Assembly (NCBI RefSeq): GCF_000187245.1
Contig: NC_027861.1
Span: 682,001-746,000, forward strand
Direction: 5' to 3'
DNA: 64,000 nucleotides
DNA from: Ogataea parapolymorpha DL-1
Taxonomy: Eukaryota > Ascomycota > Pichiomycetes > Pichiales > Pichiaceae
Below are positions 35,594 to 44,473 of the stretch, piece after piece; position 1 is the first letter of the stretch, and each line of letters opens with the position of its first letter. Both the position numbers and the translations under genes were made by a program. The notes below the pieces were generated by a model, which was not told where the DNA came from, did no database searches, and saw only the letters and a program-made list of their open reading frames with translations.

Positions 35594-36745
35594 TCAAGAC
35601 AAATAGTCGTCAAATTCAAAGTGGTTGTCAATACTCTCTGCTGTTAATGGTGCTGCTGACCAACTTAACAATTGAAGCAAGTAGAAGCAGAGCACAAGAT
35701 AACTGAATAACTCATACCCACACCTAAGATGATACCGTCAAACAAATACCCAAAAAACCAGTCTCATCTCAGGTTGCTTCCACTCAATCGCTTCAAACAT
35801 TTGAGTCTTTCATAACTTTACAATCATCACTGCTGGATGATGCACGCTATTAAAAGAGCAGAGGTCTTCCACTTGAATCAGATGACAATCGTCAGCGTTG
35901 AAACCCGAATCAGGAAACTTCAACTCGTCTTCCTGTTTCACAAATGGCACCATTTCTTCCTCTTCTTGTTTCACAAATGATGCCATGGTCAGATCATCCT
36001 GTTTATACAGCTCGAGACTTGATGACTTTTCCGATGGAAAGATGTCCTCCGTGTCATCAAACAAGTTGCTGTATTCCTGTTTGGAGATCCTTTCGTCTTC
36101 TTCAAGTTTCAACTTGGATGGGGAGGTGGAGCCCGGAGGCGAGATGTAAGCATCTTGCGCCTTTCTTTTGCGGTTGTGAGACAAAGATGGAGCCTCGGTT
36201 GGTTCTTGTTCTGGTTTCCCGTATTCCTCGATACCATCGTCGTTTTCGTTTTCTTCCTCAGAAAACATATCCTCATCAAAACTTGGTGATGGGATTTCCG
36301 ACTTCGATTTTTTCGATAACGATTTTGGCGATTTCGCCGAGGCGATTTTCTGTTTTTTCACTGGAATTGAACCAGTCAACTCCAAACCTTCCGGTCTTTC
36401 AACTTTTGGACATGGTTCAACAGTTAGATCCACAGACGAGTAATCGATTCCATGTTCAGACAACAAAGATATCAGGCCAGATTGAATTTTAGCCATCTTC
36501 CGATAATTGCCCTCATGTGTCGCAAGCGCAGATTCCAGATCAGTCACATAGTTTTCCAGGTACTCAACATGTCTTCTCTTCTTTTCTCTAGACGCGTGAG
36601 CGGCCCTTCTGTTTCTCAAGATTCTTTCAACTCTTCTTTGCTCTTTCTCCTCTTCGGTCTTGGCACGCTTTCTTGGAGGTAGAGTTCCAAAAGGCAAGTC
36701 CGAAGAGACTTCTTGGTGTTGGATAGAGCTGTTGAGAGCAGTCAT
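35594..36745 (-). CDS. HAC1: bZIP factor Hac1 of the unfolded protein response, with Ire1-type intron
   Basis: The basic-leucine zipper near residues 25-75 ('LPPRKRAKTEEEKEQRRVERILRNRRAAHASREKKRRHVEYLE'-type) is the Hac1 signature; Hac1 activates ER chaperone genes. Exon 1 is 36745-35833 and exon 2 is 35655-35594; the 177-nt intron 35832-35656 is removed by Ire1 and tRNA ligase, not the spliceosome. Unspliced mRNA ends at 35810 (311 residues, tail 'VMIVKL'). Spliced mRNA gives 324 residues with the acidic tail ending 'NHFEFDDYLS'. Both splice sites are CAG|CAG within hairpin loops. A 15-nt 5'UTR segment is complementary to the intron, suggesting translational arrest of unspliced mRNA. ATG at 36745. 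Confidence 0.92.
35656..35832 (-). other. Non-conventional HAC1 intron (177 nt)
   Basis: The 5' site is a 7-nt loop CAG|CAGT closed by ATCATC/GATGAT. The 3' site is a 7-nt loop CAG|CAGC closed by TGGT/ACCA and, across a 2-nt bulge, GTTAA/TTAAC. Both fit the Ire1 consensus CNG|CNGN in a seven-base loop. Joining restores an open frame into a 62-nt second exon. No GT-AG or TACTAAC is used. Confidence 0.88.
35738..35752 (-). promoter_or_regulatory. HAC1 intron attenuator, complementary to the HAC1 5'UTR
   Basis: The intron RNA here reads TGGGTATTTGTTTGA and is the exact reverse complement of the HAC1 leader (genomic 36753-36767, leader RNA 8-22 nt before the ATG). Such 5'UTR-intron pairing blocks translation of unspliced HAC1 mRNA in S. 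cerevisiae. Confidence 0.75.
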
Positions 36746-37521
36746 TTTATAATGGGTATTTGTTTGATTTGGTGATCTTAGAGATTGATGGGAAATTTGG
36801 CGAAGAGGGAAATGCGTCTATTTATATTTACCACCGCAAAGGGCGTGGCATGAGTGGATTTGAACGGAAACTGCGGACGGTGGCTCTGAGCAAATTAATA
36901 TCGGAAATAACCATGTCCGTAAATTTCCGGGCATGCCCTGACTTTTTTTATTCGCTAACACCGGATCAGCCTCCTTTTTGATGTGCTCGTCTAACTTTAA
37001 GCTTAGTTTGGAGACTGTCTAAATCCGAAATACCCAAGGCGAGAAAATAAATTAAACAAGGTATTCCACGTAATGCCTCCACTGAGATAATACTACATGA
37101 TGTGTCTAGGCTTAGACTAAGCATTCTGACTTTCAAGTCAATGCCCGTTTCACGTTCAAGGCACGGACGCGGCTTAGAGGATTTCTAAATTTGACTAAAT
37201 TCTTCATAGGGGTAAAAATTCAAGGCATCTATGACATAAGCAAAATAACCATAATCCGGTCTAGAATCTATTGACTACCAAATTAGGCAGTATATTTTTG
37301 GAGATCGCTAGCAGGGTAGATTCATGGGCGGTGAAGGCGTCGACAATCCCGCATACAATTAGGTGCATTCTGCCTGTATAAAATTGCCTTACATACTTTG
37401 TTAAAGCCTTGCGCTTGTTCTGCCAAATAGTGCATGCTAGTTTATTAGGACCGTTATCGAACTCAAGTGCAAAATTCCGTATACAGAAGGATGCACAGGG
37501 GTTTCCGTTACTTTGTGGATC
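36746..37521. other. HAC1 upstream region (776 bp)
   Basis: This is the HAC1 promoter and leader up to the convergent-side end of PRP18, which is transcribed towards it. No gene is visible. Notable sequence: CGGAAAT...ATTTCCG inverted pair around 36902-36933, and a GCTTAGaCTAAGC palindrome at 37110-37122. I could not find an exact UPR element (CAGCGTG), so autoregulation by Hac1 is not supported by sequence alone. Confidence 0.4.
36753..36767 (-). promoter_or_regulatory. HAC1 5'UTR element pairing with the intron
   Basis: Leader RNA TCAAACAAATACCCA, ending seven bases before the HAC1 start codon, pairs perfectly over 15 bp with the intron at 35738-35752. Its position next to the ATG suits a block to scanning or initiation that is released when Ire1 excises the intron. 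Confidence 0.75.
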
Positions 37522-38289
37522 CTAATCGTTTGAAACGACATTGTGCAGCTCACAGAATGTAAGCAGCCTCTTAACGGCTAGAATCCATTGCCGAGTACGT
37601 TCGTCCTTCATGATATTGCTAGTGTTTGAGCCTTCACCAATCTTCATGTTGTTTGTTCGAACACGAATTCCTATGTCGATAAGTCCTATAGGCCATGCCA
37701 CATTTCCTATGCTGAGCTGTAGATATGCTTCATTTGCGTCTGTGTATTTTTGGCGTTGAATATTGTACAGTATTGTGGCTAGGCTCACCAGCTGATCGTG
37801 AGGCAGACTTTTTTTCTTCAGCTGCACAAGCAAGGGAAGCAGCCACTTCTTGGTTTCGAGCAGATCCACGTTCGTGTGCTGATCCTTTTTCGACTCCCAG
37901 ATGTTGAGGAGATGCTTAATGTAGTCGCGGCATTGTTGGGACACTATGGCATGATTGTCTCTAATATCGGTTTTCTCTATGATATACGAGCCTGGCTCGG
38001 GTTGAGGTCCACTCAGTGGCTTGTCGGACGTTTTTCCGAGATTCTTTTTATCGGCCAGTCCCTCTTCTTGCGCGTCGATCCTCTGCGCTTCAGAGCCAGA
38101 AATTTCACATTGTGTGGTGTCTGGGTCTGTCTCCTCCACTGTCTGGCTGGCAATCTCGTCAGCAGCTTTGGGTAGGCCTCGTATTTCTTCTGGGCTGGAG
38201 ACTGTCTTGGCCTTTTTTGATGTCTGCTCTTCCTGAAGAGCGCGTTTCTTGCGAGCGATCTCAGAGTTAAGCACCCGTGCAAAGTCCAT
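37522..38289 (-). CDS. PRP18: Splicing factor Prp18
   Basis: The 255-residue protein is Prp18, which acts with Slu7 in the second step of splicing (3' splice-site docking). The C-terminal five-helix domain (residues about 115-250) contains 'SQQCRDYIKHLLNIWE', 'QLVSLATILYNIQRQKYTDANEAYLQLSIGNVAWPIGLIDIGI' and 'KDERTRQWILAVKRLLTFCE'. The segment 'YLQLSIGNVAWPIG' is the family's hallmark conserved loop. The N-terminus is disordered and charged, with 'MDFARVLNSEIARKKR', as in Prp18/Prp4-type N-termini. Length equals S. cerevisiae (251). Divergent from TFG2 with only 65 bp between the ATGs. Confidence 0.9.
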   Translation of the reverse strand: MDFARVLNSEIARKKRALQEEQTSKKAKTVSSPEEIRGLPKAADEIASQTVEETDPDTTQCEISGSEAQRIDAQEEGLADKKNLGKTSDKPLSGPQPEPGSYIIEKTDIRDNHAIVSQQCRDYIKHLLNIWESKKDQHTNVDLLETKKWLLPLLVQLKKKSLPHDQLVSLATILYNIQRQKYTDANEAYLQLSIGNVAWPIGLIDIGIRVRTNNMKIGEGSNTSNIMKDERTRQWILAVKRLLTFCELHNVVSND

Positions 38290-38354
38290 GGTATTCTGTC
38301 AGGACATATGCGTGCACTCTTTAAGCAGGAAAAAATTGAAAATATTTATTTATT

Positions 38355-39575
38355 ATGAGCGCAATTTCTCCGCCAAAGGCTGCCGGTCGACCTGCCGAGC
38401 CAGATCAGTCATTCCAAGATGTGGCGTATGATGAGGACGACATGCCCATTCCTGATGGAATTGCAGAGGTGAACGATAAGCAGCTGGAAGAAAGCGGTGA
38501 GTCTCTTAATTTGGACATGTCCAAGGCGAATAATCAGGTCTGGCTTGTCAAGCTTCCCCCAGCTCTCTCTGAGGTGTGGAAAAACGAGAGAATGTTGGAT
38601 GGACGGCAGCTGGGCAATATAAAGATTCAACAGGGAGTCTCACCAGCCAAAATCATGCTTGAGCTAAATGAGAAACTTCAAGAACACAAAAATATTGATA
38701 AAGAATATGAACTCAAGATGATCAAGCATGTGGTGGAGAATGAGTATGTGTTCAGCGAGGCCGAGCTAAGTCAGTTCAAAAGCCAAGCGGAGACTAGAAC
38801 TGAGATGGTCCAGATGCCAGATCAGCCTACATTAAATCCCCTAGACGGTGAAGAGCCGGAGGAATCGAATCCATGGTCCACTGCTAAGGTTCCCCAACGT
38901 GCATCATACATTCCTGAGGCACGTGGACGTGGTTACGAGGAAGAAAACTTCGAAGAGCCAAAGAAGGTGGTTCCATTTGCCAAAACAATTCCCAAGAAGA
39001 CTGCTCTTGTTGGAAAAATCGTTCACGAGTGTCAGGTCATCCCTACAAAATTATCCACAAACAACAAGCTAAAGCTATTGGAGCAGAAACGGAGACTAGC
39101 ACAGATGACAAAGAGAAAGACCATTACGTACATGAAGGATGCCAACGCCGGTGTTTTGCAAGGAAGAACGGGACCAAATCTGCAAACAGGCTCGACCATC
39201 CAGCTATCAAGGGAGCTTGCTGCTAGGAAGGAGCAACAGCGGTTGGAAGGCCGTGCTTCTCGTATGGACAGAGAGCACTTGATGAAGGTCCTGTTCAATC
39301 TCTTCAACGAGTACGATTACTGGACGTTGAAAGGTATCCGAGAAAAAACAAATCAGCCAGAAGCTTACTTGAAGGACTGTTTGGAGAACATTGCGGTGAT
39401 GGAGCGCAAAGGAACCTATGCTTTGAAATACAGATTAAAAGACGAGTACAAGAAGAGCAGAGAGGTGGAAAGAAAGGAGAAGCAAGGATTTGGAGATTTA
39501 GAGGCAGACAACAGAAACGAAAACGATGACGATGGTGACGAAGACGATGATATTGAAATGGAGGACGTTGCTTGA
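38355..39575 (+). CDS. TFG2: TFIIF small subunit Tfg2
   Basis: The 406-residue protein is Tfg2 (RAP30 in humans), the TFIIF subunit that stabilises RNA polymerase II and TFIIB at promoters. The N-terminal dimerisation region with Tfg1 has 'NNQVWLVKLPPALSEVWKN' (residues about 53-73) and 'LGNIKIQQG'. A linker contains 'VVPFAKTIPKKTALVGKIVHECQVIPT'. The C-terminal winged helix (about 300-375) has 'RMDREHLMKVLFNLFNEYDYWTLKGIREKTNQPEAYLKDCLENIAVMERKG'-type organisation. An acidic tail rich in Asp/Glu ends the protein. S. cerevisiae Tfg2 is 400 residues. ATG at 38355. Confidence 0.95.
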   Translation: MSAISPPKAAGRPAEPDQSFQDVAYDEDDMPIPDGIAEVNDKQLEESGESLNLDMSKANNQVWLVKLPPALSEVWKNERMLDGRQLGNIKIQQGVSPAKIMLELNEKLQEHKNIDKEYELKMIKHVVENEYVFSEAELSQFKSQAETRTEMVQMPDQPTLNPLDGEEPEESNPWSTAKVPQRASYIPEARGRGYEEENFEEPKKVVPFAKTIPKKTALVGKIVHECQVIPTKLSTNNKLKLLEQKRRLAQMTKRKTITYMKDANAGVLQGRTGPNLQTGSTIQLSRELAARKEQQRLEGRASRMDREHLMKVLFNLFNEYDYWTLKGIREKTNQPEAYLKDCLENIAVMERKGTYALKYRLKDEYKKSREVERKEKQGFGDLEADNRNENDDDGDEDDDIEMEDVA

Positions 39576-39753
39576 ATTATAAAAAAAGGATGTCAAATGT
39601 ACATTAACATAAGATAATATATCACAAGATTTATTTTAATTAAAAAAATCGGAAGGGATTTCTAGTAGTTACTAGCAGTGGCCAATCGTGTTTCCTATTT
39701 TACGGGCCTCAGAATATATCTCCGGCTGGGACTAATTGTGTTTCCCATCGATC

Positions 39754-41319
39754 ATGCCTACGGATCCGAACTCAAACCCTGTTTCAAAAGCAGGTCTGAC
39801 ACCTTCTAGCATTAACAGCAACATTTCAGAAGTACAACCAACAACAGGCCTGAATACAATCAATGCTGCCGCAGGCGTCAAAGTGAAGGAGACTGAGAAC
39901 TTGAGAGCAAACTTCACTGCCAAGTCCAGCTTACCAGCAGGCTCCGAGATCACCTGCACCCCCCAGTCTTCCCCGTTATTGTCATCCACGCCTCCCACAG
40001 TTAGCAAGAGCCTGATCAAGGCCTATCCATATTTGATTGCTCTCAACAAGATCTTGGGGGTCCTCACATGGACCGATGATACTTCCTACATATCCGTTCT
40101 CTTAGTGACGACTGCGACGCTATTTATTTTATACTTCGAGAACTTCGTGATTTATCTTGGACATCTATCAATTGTTGGTCTCATATTCCTTTATTCGATT
40201 TTCCGTTCTTATGTCGAGAAGGAGCAAAAGAAGAGTCCTACGTTGGACGATGTGGTGCATTGTTTAACGACCGTCAGCGTTCGTGCGGACATGCTACTTT
40301 TCCCCGTGAGTTCCCTAAATCTCACTTCGGCAGACCTGCGCAGGCTCCTGTTCACATCCATTTTTCTTTCCCCGGGCTACATCTTGGTCTGCTACCTCCT
40401 CTTTCCACCGAAGACGCTTTTGCTCATACTTGTGATTTTTTTCCTAACATATCACTCCTCGTGGTCAAGGGTTACACGAAAATTGCTTTGGCGTTCGTCC
40501 ATAGTGAGAGCGTTTTGTTTCTATAACACAGGCTTGATTTTCGAGTCCGGAAACAACGAAAAAAGCTCGCTTTTCAAGACGGCCATGAACAAAACCAACA
40601 AGAAGCTAAAAGAGGTCACTAGGAAGGCTGGAGGTAAACACAGCGGTCCGGTGAGGTTTACATATGTCCTATATGAGAACCAGAGACGGTGGCTAGGAGT
40701 TGGATGGACTCCAAATCTGCTCAGCTACGAAAGAACTCCGTGGACTGACGAGTTCCTCAACGAAGCTGAGTCACCAGACAACTTTGAGCTTCCACAACTA
40801 AACGACGACTCGGGCATGTACTGGAGATGGATCGACAAGACTTGGAGACTGGACCTCACCAACGATGGAGCTTTGCAGTTGCCGTCTTCCAAATACAAAA
40901 CTACAGCTGATCCTAAGCCGGACGAGGGGTTCATCTATTACGACAACACATGGAAGAATCCGTCCACCGAAGATTCGTTCAGCAAGTATACGCGACGCAG
41001 AAGATGGATTCGCACAGCAGAGCTGGTTTCTCCAGGCGACGACAGCTCTACGGACAGTGCCTCTTTGCCGCATTCGGCTTCCGAAACTGTGGGGCTGACT
41101 CTTCCAAAATCGACCTCGATTTCTGACGTGCAGAGTGTCAATGCAAGTGGCAATATCACCACGAGCGCAGAGACTGCTCCGGATTCCGCAGGAACAGCAA
41201 AGAAACGTAAGAGTCTACGATTCGATGCTACTTCGACGGTGTACGAGGAAGGGGTGTCTGATTTGAAAAACGTTAAGGAAACTCTTGAAGGCGGTGCCAC
41301 AGACAAGAAGGAAGAATGA
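39754..41319 (+). CDS. Peroxisomal/ER membrane protein of the Pex23/Pex30 family (dysferlin domain)
   Basis: The 521-residue protein has hydrophobic segments at residues about 105-150 and 195-240 ('LLVTTATLFILYFENFVIYLGHLSIVGLIFLYSIF'-type, then 'ILVCYLLFPPKTLLLILVIFFLTY'), a reticulon-like arrangement. A dysferlin domain follows at about 300-430, with 'YVLYENQRRWLGVGWTPNLLSYERTPWTDE', 'MYWRWIDKTWRLDL', 'GFIYYDNTWKNP' and 'YTRRRRWIRTAELV'. The family (Pex23, Pex24, Pex29, Pex30-32) shapes ER at sites of peroxisome and lipid-droplet formation and ER-peroxisome contacts. I cannot tell Pex23 from Pex32. The frame opens at TTG 39736; ATG 39754 is used. The C-terminal ~100 residues are Ser/Thr-rich and disordered. 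Confidence 0.85.
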   Translation: MPTDPNSNPVSKAGLTPSSINSNISEVQPTTGLNTINAAAGVKVKETENLRANFTAKSSLPAGSEITCTPQSSPLLSSTPPTVSKSLIKAYPYLIALNKILGVLTWTDDTSYISVLLVTTATLFILYFENFVIYLGHLSIVGLIFLYSIFRSYVEKEQKKSPTLDDVVHCLTTVSVRADMLLFPVSSLNLTSADLRRLLFTSIFLSPGYILVCYLLFPPKTLLLILVIFFLTYHSSWSRVTRKLLWRSSIVRAFCFYNTGLIFESGNNEKSSLFKTAMNKTNKKLKEVTRKAGGKHSGPVRFTYVLYENQRRWLGVGWTPNLLSYERTPWTDEFLNEAESPDNFELPQLNDDSGMYWRWIDKTWRLDLTNDGALQLPSSKYKTTADPKPDEGFIYYDNTWKNPSTEDSFSKYTRRRRWIRTAELVSPGDDSSTDSASLPHSASETVGLTLPKSTSISDVQSVNASGNITTSAETAPDSAGTAKKRKSLRFDATSTVYEEGVSDLKNVKETLEGGATDKKEE

Positions 41320-41514
41320 TATATAAGCACACAGGAACTCGCTTTATTAATGAACGAAATGCAAATGCTCTTTTACTATCTCTAGATGTTCTGTATCAGG
41401 AAAAGACTTGTGACTGTGAAAAAAATACAATCTTCTCGACTTTCACACCCTTGCACGGAGCCTCAAAATTTTTCACTTCGGACCAATTCTTTTTACTCCC
41501 AAAGGTATACAAGC

Positions 41515-42090
41515 ATGAAGTACGTCCAATCTTCCGAGCTGTTGGAGCTCCCAGAGGGAGTCTCCGTCCAAATCAAGTCCAGAATCATTACTGTCACCGG
41601 TCCAAGAGGTCAGTTGAGTAAGAACTTGAGACACATCGACGTCACTTTCACCAAGATCTCCGACAAACAAATTAAGATTACTGTCCACAATGGTGACAGA
41701 AAACACGTCGCCACTTTGAGAACCGTCAAGTCCTTGATTGCCAACCTCGTCAAGGGTGTTACCGTCGGATTCAAGTACAAGATGAGATTCGTGTACGCGC
41801 ACTTCCCTATCAACGTTAACGTTGTTAACGAGGACGGCCAGGAATACGTCGAGATCAGAAACTTCTTGGGTGAGAAGAGACTTAGAAAGGTCAAGGTCTG
41901 GGAAGGATGCAAGGCCACTATCTCCACTGCCCAGAAGGACGAGCTGATTGTTGAGGGTAACTCTTTGGAGAACGTTTCGCAGACATGCGCAGACATTCAG
42001 CAGATCTGCAGAGTCAGAAACAAGGATATCAGAAAGTTCTTGGACGGTATTTACGTTTCCGAGAAGGGCCACATCGTTGAGGAGGCCTAA
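41515..42090 (+). CDS. RPL9: 60S ribosomal protein L9 (uL6)
   Basis: The 191-residue product, exactly the size of S. cerevisiae Rpl9, is uL6 of the large ribosomal subunit. It contains '[24 protein letters not shown]', '[30 protein letters not shown]', '[21 protein letters not shown]' and '[28 protein letters not shown]'. The frame extends upstream to an ATG at 41386, but the 43 extra residues have no ribosomal similarity. The ATG at 41515 ('MKYVQSSE') matches the family start. No intron. Codon bias is strong. The upstream ATG at 41386 would lie in the promoter or leader. Confidence 0.96.
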   Translation: MKYVQSSELLELPEGVSVQIKSRIITVTGPRGQLSKNLRHIDVTFTKISDKQIKITVHNGDRKHVATLRTVKSLIANLVKGVTVGFKYKMRFVYAHFPINVNVVNEDGQEYVEIRNFLGEKRLRKVKVWEGCKATISTAQKDELIVEGNSLENVSQTCADIQQICRVRNKDIRKFLDGIYVSEKGHIVEEA

Positions 42091-42156
42091 ACTAGATGAT
42101 TATGTAATACACCAAAATGATAATCTGACACTGAGCTAAAATTATTTTATACTCCT

Positions 42157-42735
42157 ATGTCTTCCACCGACTCCTATGGTCGTCGGACCTGGGACGAGGC
42201 CGAGTATGCGGAGCGGGCGCGACAAAAGCAGCAGCAGAACAGCCAGACTGCTGACCCTTCGGCGAAGAAGAACGTGCGCAAGTTTTTTGAGTCGCGCAGG
42301 GAGCAGTTAGAGAAGGTTGAGAAGTTCAACAGTGTCACGTTTGTGGGTTCTATGAATGCCAAGGAAGCCAGTTTCTTTTGCGATGTTTGCAATAGACGAT
42401 TTAAGGACGACCTCAAGTTTGTGGAACACCTCAATTCCAAGGAGCATTTGGTGAATTCTGGATTTTCGCACGAGTCAGAGCTTCAGCGCGAAGTGACGCT
42501 CGACCAGGTGAAGGAAAGACTCAAGCAATTGAAGGCAAAGATGGAAAGGACCCAGGAGAATGCTTCTGAGGTTGATTTTGCTACAGGAGTGCAACAAATG
42601 AGAGAGAAGTACGAGAAGGAGAAGCAGAAGAAGAAAGCCAAGAAACGGAAACGACAGGAGCGACAGGACCCTGACGTAGACGAGGAGGACCTTGAAATCA
42701 AGAAATTGATGGGGTTTGGCAGCTTCAAAAAGTAG
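42157..42735 (+). CDS. SNU23: U4/U6.U5 tri-snRNP protein Snu23
   Basis: The 192-residue protein is Snu23 (ZMAT2), a tri-snRNP component that leaves as the spliceosome is activated. It has the family N-terminus 'GRRTWDEAEYAERAR', a matrin-type C2H2 zinc finger 'FFCDVCNRRFKDDLKFVEHLNSKEHL' (residues about 73-98), then 'VKERLKQLKAK' and a Lys-rich helix. The C-terminus is 'EDLEIKKLMGFGSFKK', where 'MGFGSFKK' is highly conserved. Length equals S. cerevisiae Snu23 (194). ATG at 42157. The GH18-like gene starts 66 bp after the stop in the same direction. Confidence 0.93.
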   Translation: MSSTDSYGRRTWDEAEYAERARQKQQQNSQTADPSAKKNVRKFFESRREQLEKVEKFNSVTFVGSMNAKEASFFCDVCNRRFKDDLKFVEHLNSKEHLVNSGFSHESELQREVTLDQVKERLKQLKAKMERTQENASEVDFATGVQQMREKYEKEKQKKKAKKRKRQERQDPDVDEEDLEIKKLMGFGSFKK

Positions 42736-42801
42736 GTGCTGGTTTCCGGGAGAAATTATGCTACTTTTTTTTGCATTGAGGAGTTTGAGCGCTATTTCAT
42801 T

Positions 42802-43686
42802 ATGACTATCTTTGCGCCCTATATATATGCCTGGAGCAAGGATGAAAACAAAGCGTTTAGGGTCTCCAACCTAAAAGATGCCTCTCGGATAGGCTTAAAC
42901 AGCGTGACACTTGCTTTTCTGACCAATGATCGCTATGAAGAAATTGAGCAGTGGATAGAGGATGTTCGTCAGTTCCCAGGACAGGTCATCCTCTCAATAG
43001 GTGGAGCAACTGGCGAGTATCCTTCAGATTGTCGGTCTGTTGAAGAAGAGGCCTCTCGGCTGATTGACTTGGTAGCCAGGGCAGGATTCAAAGGGATCGA
43101 TCTGGATATTGAAGGCAGTGTTTTAGAGAGGCACAGTAAGGTTGCAAAAATTGCCAGAATAATAAATCTCGTCCAAAGCCATTTCGGCACACAGTTCCAC
43201 GTTTCGCTCACGCTTCCTATCGAGTTCGAGGGTGGACTGAACAATGACGCTCTCTCGGCTTTGGATGCGATGATCAGCAATAAGGTCCATATCAAGATTG
43301 TCAATGCTATGATCATGGATTATTATACTAAGCTACCTTCCGGATCTAACTGGGGAGCGGAAAACATTCGCATTCTGAACGACATGAACCGCCAATTGCG
43401 ATCAAGGTTGCATCTGACTGAGGATCAAGCTTGGAGAATGATTGGAGTATGCCCAATGATAGGTTACAACGACGACAATACGGTTTTCTCGCTCAATGAC
43501 TTTGATAGAGTTTTGACTTTTGCCAAGTCCAAAAATATCGCTCTGATCACATATTGGGCGATAAATAGGGACCAAGTGGCTCCGAGACGCGAGACGTTGA
43601 AATTGAAGAAGAACGTATATGCGTTTTCAAACGCACAGAGTCGCGACTTCGAGTACTGTCGCAAGGTACAAGAGTACTTTAATTAA
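42802..43686 (+). CDS. Bacterial-type GH18 chitinase-like protein, no signal peptide
   Basis: The 294-residue protein looks like a TIM-barrel of glycoside hydrolase family 18. It has 'APYIYAW' (beta-1), 'VTLAFLTND' (beta-2), 'GQVILSIGGATGEYP' (beta-3), the catalytic D-x-D-x-E in 'GFKGIDLDIEGS' (Glu104 as putative acid), 'FHVSLTLPIEFEGGL' and 'IKIVNAMIMDYYT'. These segments resemble bacterial (actinobacterial-type) chitinases more than the secreted yeast Cts1. There is no signal peptide from ATG 42802, so it would be cytosolic. The upstream in-frame codons to GTG 42736 add no credible leader. Substrate is unknown. An intronless bacterial-type gene suggests horizontal transfer, possibly old, as codon use looks native. 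Convergent with AIM36. Confidence 0.75.
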   Translation: MTIFAPYIYAWSKDENKAFRVSNLKDASRIGLNSVTLAFLTNDRYEEIEQWIEDVRQFPGQVILSIGGATGEYPSDCRSVEEEASRLIDLVARAGFKGIDLDIEGSVLERHSKVAKIARIINLVQSHFGTQFHVSLTLPIEFEGGLNNDALSALDAMISNKVHIKIVNAMIMDYYTKLPSGSNWGAENIRILNDMNRQLRSRLHLTEDQAWRMIGVCPMIGYNDDNTVFSLNDFDRVLTFAKSKNIALITYWAINRDQVAPRRETLKLKKNVYAFSNAQSRDFEYCRKVQEYFN

Positions 43687-43708
43687 ATATATACAGAGAT
43701 TATTTACA

Positions 43709-44473
43709 CTATTCTTCTAGCTTCTGTAAGTCTACAACCTTATCCACGGTCCGGAAGTAATCCACAATGTTCTCATTTGATTCTTTGTCGTCCAAAAGAA
43801 CAAGGTTCTTGACAATAGCCACATCCTGCTCAAATTTAACAGCCTCGGGCATCGAGTTCGGATAGTTCAATATAACAAAATTCTTAATTTGGGGATCTTT
43901 AGCTTTGAGTCGTTGCATCTCAGTTCTCACAAGTTTGGTGAATACACCAGTAGCCAATTTATAAGTAAAGGTATAGAAACATGTGTTTCTTTGAGGATCG
44001 TAGGTATCCAGAGTCTTTCCTAACAGTGCGCCGTATTGCGAGTTTGGATCATCTATTTGCTGCTTGATGAGTTCGTTCAAGTCCACCGTGGCAGTGTTAG
44101 GGCCAAGGATCTCTACAAGCTGTTTCACTTTCTGTTCTCTGTGCGCTCCGTAGGGAACTAAATAGAAGTTGTTGGAATCGTCAAAGGCCAGCTGTTTGCG
44201 CTTGATTTGATTCATCTGCTGCTCCCACTCCTCTTCGGTAAAAGTAGTTTTCCGCTTTGCCAGCGATTTGGACGCATCCTGGTCATTGACTTTGTTGGCA
44301 ACGTACACAAAAACGAGCGTACCAAACACACCGACCAGCAGAAAATATGCTAATTTTGGGGGATCGTTGGTTTCTTTCAGAGCGTATGTACGCTTCTGGT
44401 ACGTATTGACCGGCAGCGGGCGGCAGAAGCGCGCTCTACGGGTCGCAGTTCTGAGAACTCTGAAAGAAATCAT
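43709..44473 (-). CDS. AIM36: Mitochondrial inner-membrane protein Aim36/Fmp39
   Basis: The 254-residue protein starts with a basic, Ser/Arg-rich presequence ('MISFRVLRTATRRARFCR') and one membrane segment (about residues 41-60, 'LAYFLLVGVFGTLVFVYVANK'). A soluble domain follows, with 'TFTEEEWEQQMNQIKRK' and 'FVILNYPNSMPEAVKFEQDVAIVKNLVLLD', the last matching Aim36 'VVVNFPHSIADATRFENEVSIV'. Aim36 function is unknown; deletion in S. cerevisiae affects mitochondrial inheritance. Length equals 255 in S. cerevisiae. ATG at 44473. It shares an 87-bp divergent promoter with MRPS8, another mitochondrial protein gene. Confidence 0.85.
   Translation of the reverse strand: MISFRVLRTATRRARFCRPLPVNTYQKRTYALKETNDPPKLAYFLLVGVFGTLVFVYVANKVNDQDASKSLAKRKTTFTEEEWEQQMNQIKRKQLAFDDSNNFYLVPYGAHREQKVKQLVEILGPNTATVDLNELIKQQIDDPNSQYGALLGKTLDTYDPQRNTCFYTFTYKLATGVFTKLVRTEMQRLKAKDPQIKNFVILNYPNSMPEAVKFEQDVAIVKNLVLLDDKESNENIVDYFRTVDKVVDLQKLEE

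Noticed and set aside
41386..41514. N-terminal extension of RPL9 from an upstream ATG
   Set aside because: Rpl9 has a fixed length of 191 residues beginning 'MKYVQSSE'; the 43 extra residues have no counterpart.
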